Assembly (NCBI RefSeq): GCF_002294985.1
Contig: NZ_NSGE01000004.1
Location: 186,001 to 250,000 of the forward strand
Origin: Mesorhizobium sp. WSM3862
Lineage (GTDB): Bacteria > Pseudomonadota > Alphaproteobacteria > Rhizobiales > Rhizobiaceae
Direction: 5' to 3'
Length of the DNA stretch: 64,000 bases
In this document: positions 26,594 through 36,376 of the stretch, piece after piece
Layout of the letters: each line of letters starts with the position of its first letter
Numbering within the stretch: the stretch's first letter is position 1
The notes under the pieces: generated by a model
Seen by the model: only the letters and a program-made list of their open reading frames with translations
Database searches by the model: none
What the model was told of the DNA's origin: nothing
Translations under genes and position numbers: made by a program

Positions 26594-26606
26594 TCTATCT
26601 TATAGA
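26594..26606. promoter_or_regulatory. LysR-type T-N11-A box
   Basis: TCTAT and ATAGA form a perfect dyad around CTT, four bases from the lysR start codon. Its position over the lysR leader fits autoregulation. Confidence 0.5.
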
Positions 26607-26686
26607 GCGAGCTGTGCGAAAGAGACATGATTATCGAACGGATGACTAGGCGCTATTTCATCGCCATCGCAACAAGGAGATGCGCC

Positions 26687-27682
<996 letters not shown>

Positions 27683-27716
27683 ACATTTCAGCTTGCTTTG
27701 AGACGCTGGCGGGACA

Positions 27717-27752
27717 GCGCCCCCCTCTGTCCGGCAGGACAGAGGGGGGCGC
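27717..27752. terminator. Perfect 16-bp hairpin between convergent genes
   Basis: The left arm 27717-27732 is exactly complementary to 27737-27752 around a GGCA loop. It sits after the aldo/keto reductase and before the convergent nucleotidyltransferase end, so it probably shields both 3' ends. It lacks a T run and resembles a Cys-free palindromic repeat (CCCCCTCTGTCC) widespread in rhizobia as I recall it. Confidence 0.65.
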
Positions 27753-27763
27753 CTCTCGCTGAC

Positions 27764-28366
27764 CTACCAAGGCACCACGCTGATCTCCGGCCAGTTCTCT
27801 CGCGCCCTCCTCCCCTTCGCCTCATGCGTCCGCTGGTTGTCCAGCGCCCGGTTCGGCGTGATGCGAAACGAAAAAATGTCGTCGAGCCCGAACGGAGCCA
27901 CCAGCTCCAACGCCTCGTCTGCGTCGAACCGCACCCCGACCGCATGCGTCTTCGAGGCGAAATAGCCGATCGATTCACTCGCGCTCGTGTAGCGCGGGCA
28001 TGCCTGCCCGAACCTGGCCGGATACCACAGGTGCACGCGTGCCTGATTTCGCACCTCCACCGGTAGCGTCAGTCCTTCGAAATGCTGCGCCGCCCGGCGG
28101 ATCACCGCGTCCTCGGCCTCGTAGGAGAGATCGGTGCCGTCGAAATAGAACAGATCGACATCCTTGATGCCGTAGCCTGAGGGCCTGCCGGTGAGATGGT
28201 TCCAGATGCTGTTGTAGAGCGCGCCGGAAACCACCAGCCAGTCCGGCAACGCCAGTTCACGCACTCGCGCCAGCGTTTTGGCCAGCAGCGGGTCCGCCGC
28301 CACGATTTCGAGGAACGCCGCGCGCTGCTCCTCGAAAGGCAGGCCGGAATAGCGGAGATGGTGCAT
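27764..28366 (-). CDS. Nucleotidyltransferase family protein
   Basis: The 200-residue protein belongs to the group with a minimal nucleotidyltransferase fold (PF06042 type): VVSGALYNSIWNHLTGRP contains the first motif and KDVDLFYFDG the metal-binding D-x-D. Its substrate is unknown. It follows pheT by 39 bases on the same strand and may be read through from it. Confidence 0.85.
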   Translation of the reverse strand: MHHLRYSGLPFEEQRAAFLEIVAADPLLAKTLARVRELALPDWLVVSGALYNSIWNHLTGRPSGYGIKDVDLFYFDGTDLSYEAEDAVIRRAAQHFEGLTLPVEVRNQARVHLWYPARFGQACPRYTSASESIGYFASKTHAVGVRFDADEALELVAPFGLDDIFSFRITPNRALDNQRTHEAKGRRARENWPEISVVPW

Positions 28367-28405
28367 CGCCCTTTGGAGGGCGATTCGCCACCTTCCGGCA
28401 ATCCT

Positions 28406-30814
28406 TTATGCTCTCAGCACGCCGCCCGTCTGCTTGTTGACGTTCTCGACGATGCGCTTGGCCAGCGCCTCGAAATCCTCGTCGGTCAGCGTCTTTTCCA
28501 CCGGCTGGATCGAGACTTCGATGGCGATCGACTTCTTGGCGGCGCCGAGCGCGGCGCCTTCGAAGACGTCGAACACCGAGACGCCGGTGACGAGCTTCTT
28601 GTCGGCGGCCAAAGCTGCCCGCACCAGCGTGCCGGCCTCGACCGCCTTGTCGACGACAAAGGCGAAGTCGCGCTTCACCGCCTGGAACGGCGAAAGCTCC
28701 AGCTTCGGCTTGGTGCGCGTCGGCTTGGCTTTCGGCTCCGGCACCGCATCGACAAAGACCTCGAAGCCGCAGAGCGGCCCGGAGGCGTCGAGCACTTCGA
28801 GCGTCTTTGGATGGAACTCGCCGAAAGTGCCGAGCACGGTCTTCGGCCCGAGCTTGATCGTGCCTGAGCGTCCAGGATGGTACCAGGCCGGGCCGCCAGG
28901 CTCGATCTGCAGCCTGTCGACCGGTGCGCCGCAGGCTTCGAGCGCCGCGATCGCGTCCGCCTTGGCGTCGAACACGCCGACCGGCCCGGCATTGCCGGCC
29001 CAGCTGCGGCCCGAGCCGTCGAGCTTGGCGGTGCCCCGCCGCACGCCCGCGGCGACGCGCCGCTGCTGGTCGGCCAAGTCGCCTTCATAGGTGCCGGACA
29101 CTTCGAACAGCGCCACGTCGCCGATGCCCCGATCGGCATTGCGCTGGGCGGCGCTGATCAGCCCGGGCAGCAGTGACGGCCGCATGTCGGACATGTCGGC
29201 GGCGATAGGATTGGCGAGCTTCAGCCCGTTCTGGCCGCCGCCGAACAGCTCGGCGTGTTTCGCCGGAATGAACGACCAGGTGACCGCCTCCATCATGCCG
29301 CGCACGGCGAGCGCGCGCTTGGCGGCCCGGGTGCGCACCTGCAGCATGGTCAGGATCCTGCCGTTGACCGCGTCATGCGAGGTGAGCGGCTGCGGCGCTA
29401 TGTTGTCGACGCCGTGGATGCGCATCACTTCCTCGACGAGATCGGCCTTGCCGTCGACATCTGGACGCCAGGAGGGGACCTTAACCTCGACGCCGTCACC
29501 TGAGCTGCGCGGCTCGAAGCCGAGTCGGGTCAGGATTGCGAGCGCTTCTGCTTTCGGCACGTCGATGCCGGTCAGCCGCTTCACTTCCGACAGCGGGAAG
29601 GAAATGATCTTCGGCTTGTGGCCGGCATAGCCCGCCACCTCGATTTCGGTCGGCGTGCCGCCGCAGAATTCCAGCACCAGCTTGGTCGCGAGCTCGACGC
29701 CTGGAACCATGAACTCAGGGTCGACGCCGCGCTCGAAGCGGTAGCGCGCATCGCTGATGATGCCGAGCGTGCGACCGGTGCGGGCTGTCGTGATCGGGTC
29801 CCAGAGCGCCGATTCGATCAGCACGTCGGTGGTGTTCTCGTCGCAGCCCGAATGCTCGCCGCCCATGATGCCGGCAATCGATTCGATGCCGTTGTCGTCG
29901 GCGATCACGCACATCTCGGGCGTCAGCGAGTATTCGCGTCCGTCGAGCGCCAGCACCTTTTCACCGTCCCTGGCGCGGCGCACCACAAGGTTGCCGGTGA
30001 CCTTCTTCGCGTCGAACACATGCAGCGGCCGGCCGCGGTCGAAGGTGACGTAGTTGGTGATGTCGACCAGCGCGCTGATCGGCCGAAGCCCGATGGCGAT
30101 CAGCCGCTGCTGCAGCCATTTCGGCGACGGGCCGTTCTTCACGCCCTTCACCAGCGTCAGCGCAAAGCCGGGGCAGAGTTCCGGCGCCTCGATCTTGACT
30201 TTCACCGGGCACATGCCGTCGCCGGCGTGCGGCATGATCGCGCCGCCGGTCAGCCGGCCGAGGCCGCTCGCCGCGAGATCGCGCGCGATGCCGTAGACGC
30301 TGGTGGCATCGGGGCGGTTCGGCGTCAGGTTGATCTCGATCACCGGATCGTCGAGATGCGCGTAGGCGGCGAAGCTGGTGCCGACCGGTGCGTCTTCGGG
30401 CAGATCAATGATGCCGGTATGCTCGTCCGAAAGCTGCAGCTCGCGTTCGGAGCACATCATGCCATGGCTCTCGACGCCGCGGATCTTGCCGACCGAAAGC
30501 GTCACGTCGATGCCGGGAATATAGGTGCCGGGCGCAGCAAAAGCGCCGACCAGGCCGGCGCGGGCGTTGGGCGCCCCGCACACCACCTGCAGCGGCGGCC
30601 TGCCGTCGCCGGTATCGACGCTAAGCACCCGCAGGCGGTCGGCGTCGGGGTGCTGCACGGCAGTCAGCACCTTGGCTATGACAAAGGGTTTTAGGCCCGC
30701 CTTGTCGTCGACATGTTCGACTTCGAGGCCGATCGCCGTCAGCCGCTCGACGATTTCGGCAAGCGAAGCGTCGGTCTCGAGATGGTCCTTGAGCCAGGAG
30801 AGGGTGAATTTCAT
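28406..30814 (-). CDS. pheT: Phenylalanyl-tRNA synthetase beta subunit
   Basis: The 802-residue subunit has the N-terminal tRNA-binding OB domain (about 39-150), B3/B4 editing domain, B5 DNA-binding fold, and C-terminal FDX anticodon-binding domain (about 707-800). It pairs with PheS as an alpha2-beta2 enzyme charging tRNA-Phe. The start overlaps the stop of the GFA-type gene by 4 bases, so the usual direct pheS-pheT junction is interrupted. Confidence 0.97.
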   Translation of the reverse strand: MKFTLSWLKDHLETDASLAEIVERLTAIGLEVEHVDDKAGLKPFVIAKVLTAVQHPDADRLRVLSVDTGDGRPPLQVVCGAPNARAGLVGAFAAPGTYIPGIDVTLSVGKIRGVESHGMMCSERELQLSDEHTGIIDLPEDAPVGTSFAAYAHLDDPVIEINLTPNRPDATSVYGIARDLAASGLGRLTGGAIMPHAGDGMCPVKVKIEAPELCPGFALTLVKGVKNGPSPKWLQQRLIAIGLRPISALVDITNYVTFDRGRPLHVFDAKKVTGNLVVRRARDGEKVLALDGREYSLTPEMCVIADDNGIESIAGIMGGEHSGCDENTTDVLIESALWDPITTARTGRTLGIISDARYRFERGVDPEFMVPGVELATKLVLEFCGGTPTEIEVAGYAGHKPKIISFPLSEVKRLTGIDVPKAEALAILTRLGFEPRSSGDGVEVKVPSWRPDVDGKADLVEEVMRIHGVDNIAPQPLTSHDAVNGRILTMLQVRTRAAKRALAVRGMMEAVTWSFIPAKHAELFGGGQNGLKLANPIAADMSDMRPSLLPGLISAAQRNADRGIGDVALFEVSGTYEGDLADQQRRVAAGVRRGTAKLDGSGRSWAGNAGPVGVFDAKADAIAALEACGAPVDRLQIEPGGPAWYHPGRSGTIKLGPKTVLGTFGEFHPKTLEVLDASGPLCGFEVFVDAVPEPKAKPTRTKPKLELSPFQAVKRDFAFVVDKAVEAGTLVRAALAADKKLVTGVSVFDVFEGAALGAAKKSIAIEVSIQPVEKTLTDEDFEALAKRIVENVNKQTGGVLRA

Positions 30815-31251
30815 GACTGTGTTCCGTAGGAAGGGCTTTGCGCGTCAGGTCTAGCCACGCTCGTCTTGAGGTGCCGCGGCAGTGAATCCGGCATATGCAG
30901 GAAGGGCAGCTGCTCGCGCACATGCGCATGCAGCGTCGGCCTGAAATAGGCAGGCATGTCCATGGCGCCGAGCGTGAAGTAAATATGGCCGGCGAGCCGC
31001 TCGTCGCTATAGGCGATCGGCGAGCCGCAAATGCCGCAGAACGAGCGCGCCACCGGGCCGTTCCGGTAGCTCTTCAGCGACTTGCCTTCGAGCGCGATCT
31101 GGTCGGCCGTGAAGCCGATAAAGGCCGACACCGGCGCGCCGCTGGCACGCCGGCAATCGCCGCAATGGCAATAGCTGATGTGGTGCGGCTCGGCCGAGGC
31201 CTGGAACCGCACGGCACCGCAGCAGCAGCCCCCGGTATGGGGAGCGGTCAT
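30811..31251 (-). CDS. GFA-family (glutathione-dependent formaldehyde-activating-like) protein inserted between pheS and pheT
   Basis: The 146-residue protein carries the Mss4-like zinc fold of the GFA family: [21 protein letters not shown] and FCGICGSPI supply the metal cysteines. Family members bind glutathione or act on small thiols, mostly without proven reactions. It overlaps the pheS stop and the pheT start by 4 bases each (ATGA), so all three genes are translationally coupled. The location is unusual and suggests an insertion that kept coupling. Confidence 0.85.
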   Translation of the reverse strand: MTAPHTGGCCCGAVRFQASAEPHHISYCHCGDCRRASGAPVSAFIGFTADQIALEGKSLKSYRNGPVARSFCGICGSPIAYSDERLAGHIYFTLGAMDMPAYFRPTLHAHVREQLPFLHMPDSLPRHLKTSVARPDAQSPSYGTQS

Positions 31252-32345
31252 GTGGAAAGGCCCCCGAACAGCGTCGGCATGTCGAGCGGCCGGAAGCCGT
31301 AATGCGTGAGCCAGCGCACGTCGGCGTCGAAAAATGCGCGCAGGTCCGGCATGCCGTATTTCAGCATGGCGATGCGGTCGATGCCCATGCCCCAGGCAAA
31401 GCCCTGGTATTCGTCGGGATCGAGCCCGCCGTAACGCAACACGTTGGGATGCACCATGCCGCAGCCCAGGATCTCCATCCAGTCGGAGCCTTCGCCGAAG
31501 CGCACTTCTCCCGGCCGCGAGCGGTCGCACTGGATGTCGACCTCGAGGCTGGGCTCGGTGAACGGAAAGAAGGACGGCCGGAAGCGCATCTTGACGCTCG
31601 GCACTTCGAAGAAGGCCTTGCAGAATTCCTCCAGCACCCACTTCATGTTGGCGATGTTGGCGGTCTTGTCGATTACCAGCCCCTCGACCTGATGGAACAT
31701 CGGCGAGTGCGTTGCGTCCGAATCCTGCCGGTACGTCTTGCCGGGGATGACGATGCGGATCGGCGGCTTCTGCTGCTCCATGGTGCGGATCTGCACGGGC
31801 GAGGTGTGCGTGCGCAAAAGCTTGCGTTCGCCCTTCTCGTCCGGCTGGAAGAAGAAGGTGTCGTGCATCTCGCGCGCGGGGTGGCCTTCCGGGAAATTGA
31901 GCGCGGTGAAATTGTAATAGTCGGTCTCGATGTCCGGACCTTCCGCGATCGCGAAGCCGAGGTCGCCGAAGATCGCGGCGATTTCGTCGATCACCTGGCT
32001 GATCGGATGGATGCGGCCGCGCTCGGCCGGCGACTGGCGCACCGGCAGCGTGACGTCGACCGTCTCGGCGGCGAGCCGCGCCGCGATCGCCACGTCCTTC
32101 AGCTCCGACTTGCGCGCCGTCAGCGCCTCGGTGACGCGGTTCTTCAGCCCATTGATCGCCGGGCCCTTGACCTGCCGCTCCTCGGCGCTCATCGCGCCGA
32201 GCGTTTTCAGCATCTCGGAGACCGAGCCCTTCTTGCCCAGCGCCGAGACGCGCACCGCCTCGATCGCCTGCTCGTCGGCCGCGGCCGCGATGTCGGCCAT
32301 CAAAGAAGCTTCAAGGGTTTCAAGATTTCCAGCGGTGGCGTTCAC
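31248..32345 (-). CDS. pheS: Phenylalanyl-tRNA synthetase alpha subunit
   Basis: The 365-residue catalytic subunit has an N-terminal coiled coil ([16 protein letters not shown]) and class II core with motif 2 ([12 protein letters not shown]) and motif 3 ([17 protein letters not shown]). I chose GTG 32345 with a GAGAG site 9 bases upstream; a TTG 24 bases earlier is possible. The gap to rplT holds an intrinsic terminator but no Phe-rich leader peptide, so classical attenuation is not evident. Confidence 0.95.
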   Translation of the reverse strand: MNATAGNLETLEASLMADIAAAADEQAIEAVRVSALGKKGSVSEMLKTLGAMSAEERQVKGPAINGLKNRVTEALTARKSELKDVAIAARLAAETVDVTLPVRQSPAERGRIHPISQVIDEIAAIFGDLGFAIAEGPDIETDYYNFTALNFPEGHPAREMHDTFFFQPDEKGERKLLRTHTSPVQIRTMEQQKPPIRIVIPGKTYRQDSDATHSPMFHQVEGLVIDKTANIANMKWVLEEFCKAFFEVPSVKMRFRPSFFPFTEPSLEVDIQCDRSRPGEVRFGEGSDWMEILGCGMVHPNVLRYGGLDPDEYQGFAWGMGIDRIAMLKYGMPDLRAFFDADVRWLTHYGFRPLDMPTLFGGLST

Positions 32346-32418
32346 GGCGAAACTCTCTCGATCGGGCAACCACCGGGGTTCGGCGCGTCACCAATTTGGT
32401 TGCATCAGGCATAAGAAA

Positions 32419-32447
32419 AACCCGCGCCAGCCGTGCCAGCGCGGGTT
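32419..32447 (-). terminator. Intrinsic terminator between rplT and pheS
   Basis: AACCCGCGC (32419-32427) pairs with 32439-32447; on the minus strand the stem runs into TTTTTC. It ends the rpmI-rplT message or reduces readthrough into pheS. Confidence 0.8.
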
Positions 32448-32486
32448 CCCCAAAATCAGAATAGCGAATGCTTGGGAAGCGCTGGC

Positions 32487-32888
32487 TTAGGCGACAGCGC
32501 TCTCAAAAGCATTCGGCGTGGTGTTCTTCAGATATTCGAGCGCCACCTTGGCCTTGGCCACAAGGGCTGCGAAAGCCTGCGGCTCGTGGATGGCCATGTC
32601 CGAAAGGACCTTGCGGTCGATCTCGATGCCGGCCTTGTTGAGGCCGTCGATGAAGCGGCCATAGGTCAGGCCGTGCTCATGCACCGCTGCATTGATGCGC
32701 TGGATCCACAGCGCGCGGAACGAGCGCTTGCGGTTCTTGCGGTCGCGATAGGCGTACTGCAGCGACTTTTCCACCGCCTGCTTGGCGATGCGGATGGTGT
32801 TCTTGCGACGGCCGTAGAAGCCCTTGGCGGCTTTCAGGACCTTCTTGTGCTTGGCGTGGGCGGTGACGCCTCTCTTTACGCGTGCCAT
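32487..32888 (-). CDS. rplT: 50S ribosomal protein L20
   Basis: The 133-residue protein begins [20 protein letters not shown] and contains [24 protein letters not shown], a full-length L20. It follows rpmI by 37 bases. In other bacteria L20 represses its own operon by binding the leader; no such structure was proved here. Confidence 0.98.
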   Translation of the reverse strand: MARVKRGVTAHAKHKKVLKAAKGFYGRRKNTIRIAKQAVEKSLQYAYRDRKNRKRSFRALWIQRINAAVHEHGLTYGRFIDGLNKAGIEIDRKVLSDMAIHEPQAFAALVAKAKVALEYLKNTTPNAFESAVA

Positions 32889-32925
32889 GTCATGATCTCC
32901 TTAAACGCTGTTCCGGACCGAATGC

Positions 32926-33129
32926 TTAAAGGCCGTTCGGCAGAAAATTCTTGATGACCTTCTTGCCGTCCGGTTCAGCCAGAACCATCGTGCCGCGGGC
33001 ATCGCGAATGAACTTGTTGGAACGCTTGATCATGCCGTGGCGCTTGCCGGCGGCAGCCGACAGCACCTTGCCGGTGGCGGTAATCTTGAACCGCTTCTTG
33101 GCGGCCGATTTGGTCTTCATCTTGGGCAT
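32926..33129 (-). CDS. rpmI: 50S ribosomal protein L35
   Basis: The 67-residue protein begins [20 protein letters not shown] and ends NFLPNGL. It heads the rpmI-rplT pair. It is separated from infC by about 1.7 kb containing a methyltransferase and a transposon-like element, whereas infC-rpmI-rplT are usually adjacent. Confidence 0.97.
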   Translation of the reverse strand: MPKMKTKSAAKKRFKITATGKVLSAAAGKRHGMIKRSNKFIRDARGTMVLAEPDGKKVIKNFLPNGL

Positions 33130-33206
33130 TTTGCTACTCCGTATTGGTAGCGCACCATCGCGCTTCTTTTCTCGCTTCGGGCCGACCAAAGCCCGAAAAG
33201 CAAATG

Positions 33207-33246
33207 AAACCGCCACGGCATGCCCTGCCGGGCGGTTTTTGTTTTT
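33207..33246 (+). terminator. Plus-strand intrinsic terminator without a plus-strand gene
   Basis: AAACCGCC (33207-33214) pairs with GGCGGTTT (33231-33238), with extra pairs GGCA/TGCC inside, and is followed by TTTTGTTTTTT. No plus-strand gene precedes it; everything to the left is rpmI and beyond on the minus strand. It may end an antisense RNA, or act as a hairpin in the rpmI leader. Confidence 0.6.
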
Positions 33247-33252
33247 TGCTCT

Positions 33253-33300
33253 GCGTATCTTGCTTTCCGTAAATCAGAGATGATTTCCGGGCCGATACGC
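33253..33300. repeat. Palindromic repeat, family B (GCGTATC...GATACGC)
   Basis: Outer arms GCGTATC (33253-33259) and GATACGC (33294-33300) enclose TTGCTTTCC and GATTTCCGGGCC blocks that match the copy at 52749-52792. It lies in the rpmI upstream region. Confidence 0.6.
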
Positions 33301-33410
33301 GGAACGGCGGTCCTATAGATCAAACAGGGCTCGTGCGCAACACCTCACGCCATGCGGTAGTGTCTCAGTTTGAAATATGCGCTTCCGCCTAAGGGTTATC
33401 GCCTGCGCCG

Positions 33411-33575
33411 AACTCCTATGTACTTACCGCAAAGCACAAGACGCTGAAGATGACGCCGGCAATGGCCGCTGGCGTGTCCAAGACGCTCTGGTCGATGGAC
33501 GACCATTGCGCGAAGATGGACGCCGTTGCTCCGAAGCCGGGCAAGCGCGGTCCCTACGGGAAAAGTACGAAAGGC
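33411..33575 (+). pseudogene. Transposase C-terminal fragment
   Basis: The frame reads TAKHKTLKMTPAMAAGVSKTLW and later PKPGKRGPYGKS, the C-terminal signature of a DDE transposase group (IS1-like in my recollection) whose proteins end HKTLRxTPAMAAG...KRGPYKK. The catalytic domain and N-terminal helix-turn-helix are absent. It continues in frame into the next ORF, making a chimera. Confidence 0.7.
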
Positions 33576-33578
33576 CAA

Positions 33579-33881
33579 ATGAGCATCCACGTATTGAAAA
33601 TCATAGCCTGCGCGAACAGGCACACCCAGTATCCCGATGGGGAACGCCACGCACTTTTGGTCTACATCAATGCCTACGACTTGGGGACTGCACTCTCATC
33701 ATCACCACGGTTTCTGGCCGAATGCGGATGGGAGCTGATCGAGGTAAGAGGCTCGAAAAGGCTGGAAATCGAAATTTCTTCGATCAGCGACGAACCGTTG
33801 CGAAACGCAGCTGCGACTGCGGTCCAAGAGGGTTACGGTATCGTCGTCTATGCGACTCCGATTGCTGATCTCAATTCCTAA
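33579..33881 (+). CDS. Unrecognised 100-residue passenger ORF within the element
   Basis: From ATG 33579 (AAGG 7 bases upstream) the frame encodes MSIHVLKIIACANRHTQYPD and ends IVVYATPIADLNS exactly at the right inverted repeat. The mix of strands and helices (LAECGWELIEVRG, LRNAAATAVQEGYGIVVYA) looks like a real small alpha/beta protein. I recognise no family. It is also readable as a fusion with the transposase fragment starting at 33450. Confidence 0.45.
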   Translation: MSIHVLKIIACANRHTQYPDGERHALLVYINAYDLGTALSSSPRFLAECGWELIEVRGSKRLEIEISSISDEPLRNAAATAVQEGYGIVVYATPIADLNS

Positions 33882-33924
33882 TTTCAAACTGAGACACTAC
33901 CCGCCCCGCGGCGCGCTTTCCCGT

Positions 33925-34578
33925 TCAGGGCAGCGTGAACCACACCGGCAGCACCCCCGACTGCTGCGCGCCGTCGATCAGTTCGAAGGCCGGCAGCGCC
34001 ACCAGGAACACCAGCCCGTCGAGCAGCGTGTTCAACAGCAGGCGCGGCTTGAAGCTGCCGGTGTCGCCTTCCTGGTAGAGTGAAAGCTTCGGAAAGAAGC
34101 GAGGCACGCGCGCCAGATAGGCTTTGTAGGGAGCGCCGAGGACTTCCTTGAGATAGCGCTCCTCGCGCAGGATGACGACGTGGAAGGCGCCGGCGCAAAG
34201 GACCGCGAAGAGGATGATGCCGGAAAACGAGCCGATCTGCGCGCCAACGCCGGCTGCCGCCACGGTCGAGAACAGATAGAGCGGGTTGCGGGTGATCGAA
34301 TAGGGCCCGCCGGTGACCACTTCGGAGGATTTGCGGCCGCCGATGTAGAGCGTCGACCACAAGCGCCCGACGATGCCCAGGAAGATCAGGAGCACGCCGA
34401 ACATCTCGATCGTCTCGTGCACGGGCGTCTCGGGAGGGAACGTCGACTGGCCGAAAAGGAGTGCCGCAAACAGCACCACGATGAGCACCGCCAGTACGAT
34501 GCGGCGCATATACTGGTAGCCGCCCAACCCTTCTATCTGGTTGTCGGTCGGGATCTTTGTTTCATCGACCATGGCCAA
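33925..34578 (-). CDS. Isoprenylcysteine-methyltransferase-family membrane protein
   Basis: The 217-residue protein has five or so hydrophobic helices and the family signature GGPYSITRNPLYLFS followed by EERYLKEVLGAPYKAYLARVPRFFP. The final 60 residues form two extra helices absent from the homologue at 17240-17713. It is transcribed with infC direction, between infC and the transposon-like element, whose right end lies 23 bases beyond its stop. Substrate unknown. Confidence 0.85.
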   Translation of the reverse strand: MAMVDETKIPTDNQIEGLGGYQYMRRIVLAVLIVVLFAALLFGQSTFPPETPVHETIEMFGVLLIFLGIVGRLWSTLYIGGRKSSEVVTGGPYSITRNPLYLFSTVAAAGVGAQIGSFSGIILFAVLCAGAFHVVILREERYLKEVLGAPYKAYLARVPRFFPKLSLYQEGDTGSFKPRLLLNTLLDGLVFLVALPAFELIDGAQQSGVLPVWFTLP

Positions 34579-34580
34579 TC

Positions 34581-34808
34581 CGATCGTCGTGTTTTGATCG
34601 CGATCGGGAACACCCGATCGTCGATTTGCTCGCGATCAAAGAGCTCGATCGTCGAGGAGCCGGCGATCGGATAGAAAAACAGGCGCCCCCGCCGATCGTC
34701 GGGTCGCCCCTGCGCGGCAATTCAGGCGGATTTTGGAGCACCAAGCAGCGGCGGCCGGTCAATTCTCCTTCGCGAAACCGTGATCGGCGCGACAGTTTGC
34801 GGCGATCG
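34581..34808. promoter_or_regulatory. Cluster of seven CGATCG palindromes with nested hairpins
   Basis: CGATCG occurs at 34581, 34601, 34615, 34646, 34664, 34693 and 34803. A hairpin CGATCGGG-AACA-CCCGATCG (34601-34620) overlaps an outer dyad TTTGATCGCGA (34593-34603) / TCGCGATCAAA (34630-34640). It fills most of the 274-base gap after infC and before the methyltransferase gene. It may terminate infC or bind a protein; purpose is unknown. Confidence 0.6.
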
Positions 34809-34852
34809 CGCCGGAATGGCTCCAGGACGGAAAGGAAACGTGAGGCGCACCG

Positions 34853-35389
34853 TCAGCGGGGCGCCAGCACCATCATCATCTGTCGGCCTTCGAGCTTCGG
34901 CTCGGCCTCGACCTTGGCGATCGGCGCGACTTCCTCGCGCACCTTGTTCAGGAGCTGCATGCCGAGTTCCATATGCGCCATTTCGCGGCCGCGGAAACGC
35001 AGCGTCAGCTTGACCTTGTCGCCGTCCTCGAAGAAGCGCCGCACGGCCTTCATCTTGGTCTCGTAGTCATGGCTGTCGATGTTCGGGCGCATCTTGATCT
35101 CCTTGATCTCGATGACCTTCTGGTTCTTGCGCGCCTCGGCCGCCTTCTTCTGGTTGGCGTATTTCAGCTTGCCGAGATCGAGGATCTTGACGACGGGCGG
35201 CTGCGCGTTGGGCGATATCTCGACGAGATCCAGCCCGGCCTCTTCGGCCAGCAGCAGCGCGTCGTTGATGGAAACTTCGCCACGGTTGTGGCCTTCTGCG
35301 TCGATGAGCTGGACCCGGGGCACCCGGATGTCTCGGTTGGAGCGCGGACCGTCCTTGGTCGGGGCCGCTGCTTTGAAAGGTCTGCGAAT
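34853..35389 (-). CDS. infC: Translation initiation factor IF-3, ATT start
   Basis: The 178-residue factor has the N-terminal domain ([33 protein letters not shown]), a lysine-rich linker, and the C-terminal domain ([16 protein letters not shown]). No ATG, GTG or TTG fits the family N-terminus; ATT 35389 gives [20 protein letters not shown] and has AGGAG 8 bases upstream. An AUU start lets IF-3 discriminate against its own mRNA, known in E. coli; here it is inferred from the site. Confidence 0.95.
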   Translation of the reverse strand: MRRPFKAAAPTKDGPRSNRDIRVPRVQLIDAEGHNRGEVSINDALLLAEEAGLDLVEISPNAQPPVVKILDLGKLKYANQKKAAEARKNQKVIEIKEIKMRPNIDSHDYETKMKAVRRFFEDGDKVKLTLRFRGREMAHMELGMQLLNKVREEVAPIAKVEAEPKLEGRQMMMVLAPR

Positions 35390-35603
35390 GGTCGTGGTCT
35401 CCTCGGCCGTTTCGTTCAGGGTTTCTTTGAGTTCAATCGCTTGGACGCGCCTATGTGGTGAGCGCGCGGCCGGAGTCAATAGCACAGCCTCGCCAGGAAA
35501 TCACCTCAAAGCTTGCCATTGCCTGCACCAAGCAAAGAAAAGGTGCGAGCACTTTTCCGCGAACCGCCGGATGTGCCAAAAGACCGGCCGGAAGGACGAG
35601 GTC

Positions 35604-36374
35604 ATGGACGCCAGCGCACCAGTTTTCATCGACGTGAACGGAACGCAGATCGCTGTCAGGCAGGCGCTGGGCTCAGCGCCGGGCATCGTCTGGCTGGGCG
35701 GCTACAAGTCCGACATGCTGGGCACCAAGGCCGAGGCGCTGTCGGCCTGGGCGAGCCGCGAAGGCCGCGCCTATCTGCGCCACGACTATTCCGGCCACGG
35801 CGAATCGGGCGGCGAATTCGCCGAGGGCACGATCTCGAAATGGCTGGCCGAGAGCCTCGCCGTCTTTCGCCGCTTCAGCAAGGGCAAGCAGATCCTGGTC
35901 GGCTCCTCGATGGGGGCGTGGATTGCGCTGCGCATGGTGCAGGAATTGCGCAAGGCCGGCGACGACCGCATCGCCGGCCTGGTGCTGCTTGCGCCGGCGC
36001 CCGACTTTACCGTCGAGCTGATCGAGCCGGTGCTGACCAGGGCGCAGAAGCGCGACCTTTCGAAAAAGGGATTTTTCGAGGAACCGTCCGACTATTCCGC
36101 CGAGCCCTATATCTACACGCGCGCGCTGATCGAGGACGGCCGCGCGAACCGGGTGATGACCGGGCCGATCGACACTCATTGCCCGGTACATATCGTGCAG
36201 GGTCTCGCCGATCCCGACGTGCCTTCCGGTCATGCGCTGAAGCTCGCCGCACTGCTGCCGGCCGATGACGTCACGCTGTCGCTTATCCCCGACGGCGATC
36301 ATCGCCTCTCCCGCCCGGAGGATCTCGACATGCTCAACCGCGCCGTCGGCGACCTGATCCAGCGAGTTTCATAA
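35604..36374 (+). CDS. Alpha/beta-hydrolase
   Basis: The 256-residue protein has the nucleophile elbow GSSMGAW (Ser), an oxyanion region WLGGYKSDM, and a C-terminal His in DGDHRLS with a preceding Asp in LADPDVP. It resembles carboxylesterases or palmitoyl-thioesterase-like hydrolases. ATG 35604 has GGAC/GAGG just upstream. Only 2 bases separate it from the BenE-type transporter gene, so the two form an operon; it may act on an aromatic ester taken up by that transporter, which is inference. Confidence 0.88.
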   Translation: MDASAPVFIDVNGTQIAVRQALGSAPGIVWLGGYKSDMLGTKAEALSAWASREGRAYLRHDYSGHGESGGEFAEGTISKWLAESLAVFRRFSKGKQILVGSSMGAWIALRMVQELRKAGDDRIAGLVLLAPAPDFTVELIEPVLTRAQKRDLSKKGFFEEPSDYSAEPYIYTRALIEDGRANRVMTGPIDTHCPVHIVQGLADPDVPSGHALKLAALLPADDVTLSLIPDGDHRLSRPEDLDMLNRAVGDLIQRVS

Positions 36375-36376
36375 GC

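Larger units (their letters stand above)
33356..33901. mobile_element. 546-bp element with 21-bp perfect terminal inverted repeats
   Basis: GGTAGTGTCTCAGTTTGAAAT at 33356-33376 is exactly repeated in inverse at 33881-33901. Flanking octamers CGCCATGC (left) and CGCCCCGC (right) match at 6 of 8 positions, compatible with a decayed 8-bp target duplication. Inside are a transposase C-terminal remnant and an unrelated 100-codon frame. The interior is visibly less GC-rich than the core genes. Too short to be autonomous; a transposase elsewhere could still recognise its ends. Confidence 0.85.

Noticed and set aside
32370..32486. Attenuator with a Phe-rich leader peptide before pheS
   Set aside because: A terminator exists, but no short frame with consecutive Phe codons precedes it.
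35079..35603. N-terminal extension of the alpha/beta hydrolase
   Set aside because: It would overlap infC on the opposite strand; ATG 35604 has its own ribosome site.
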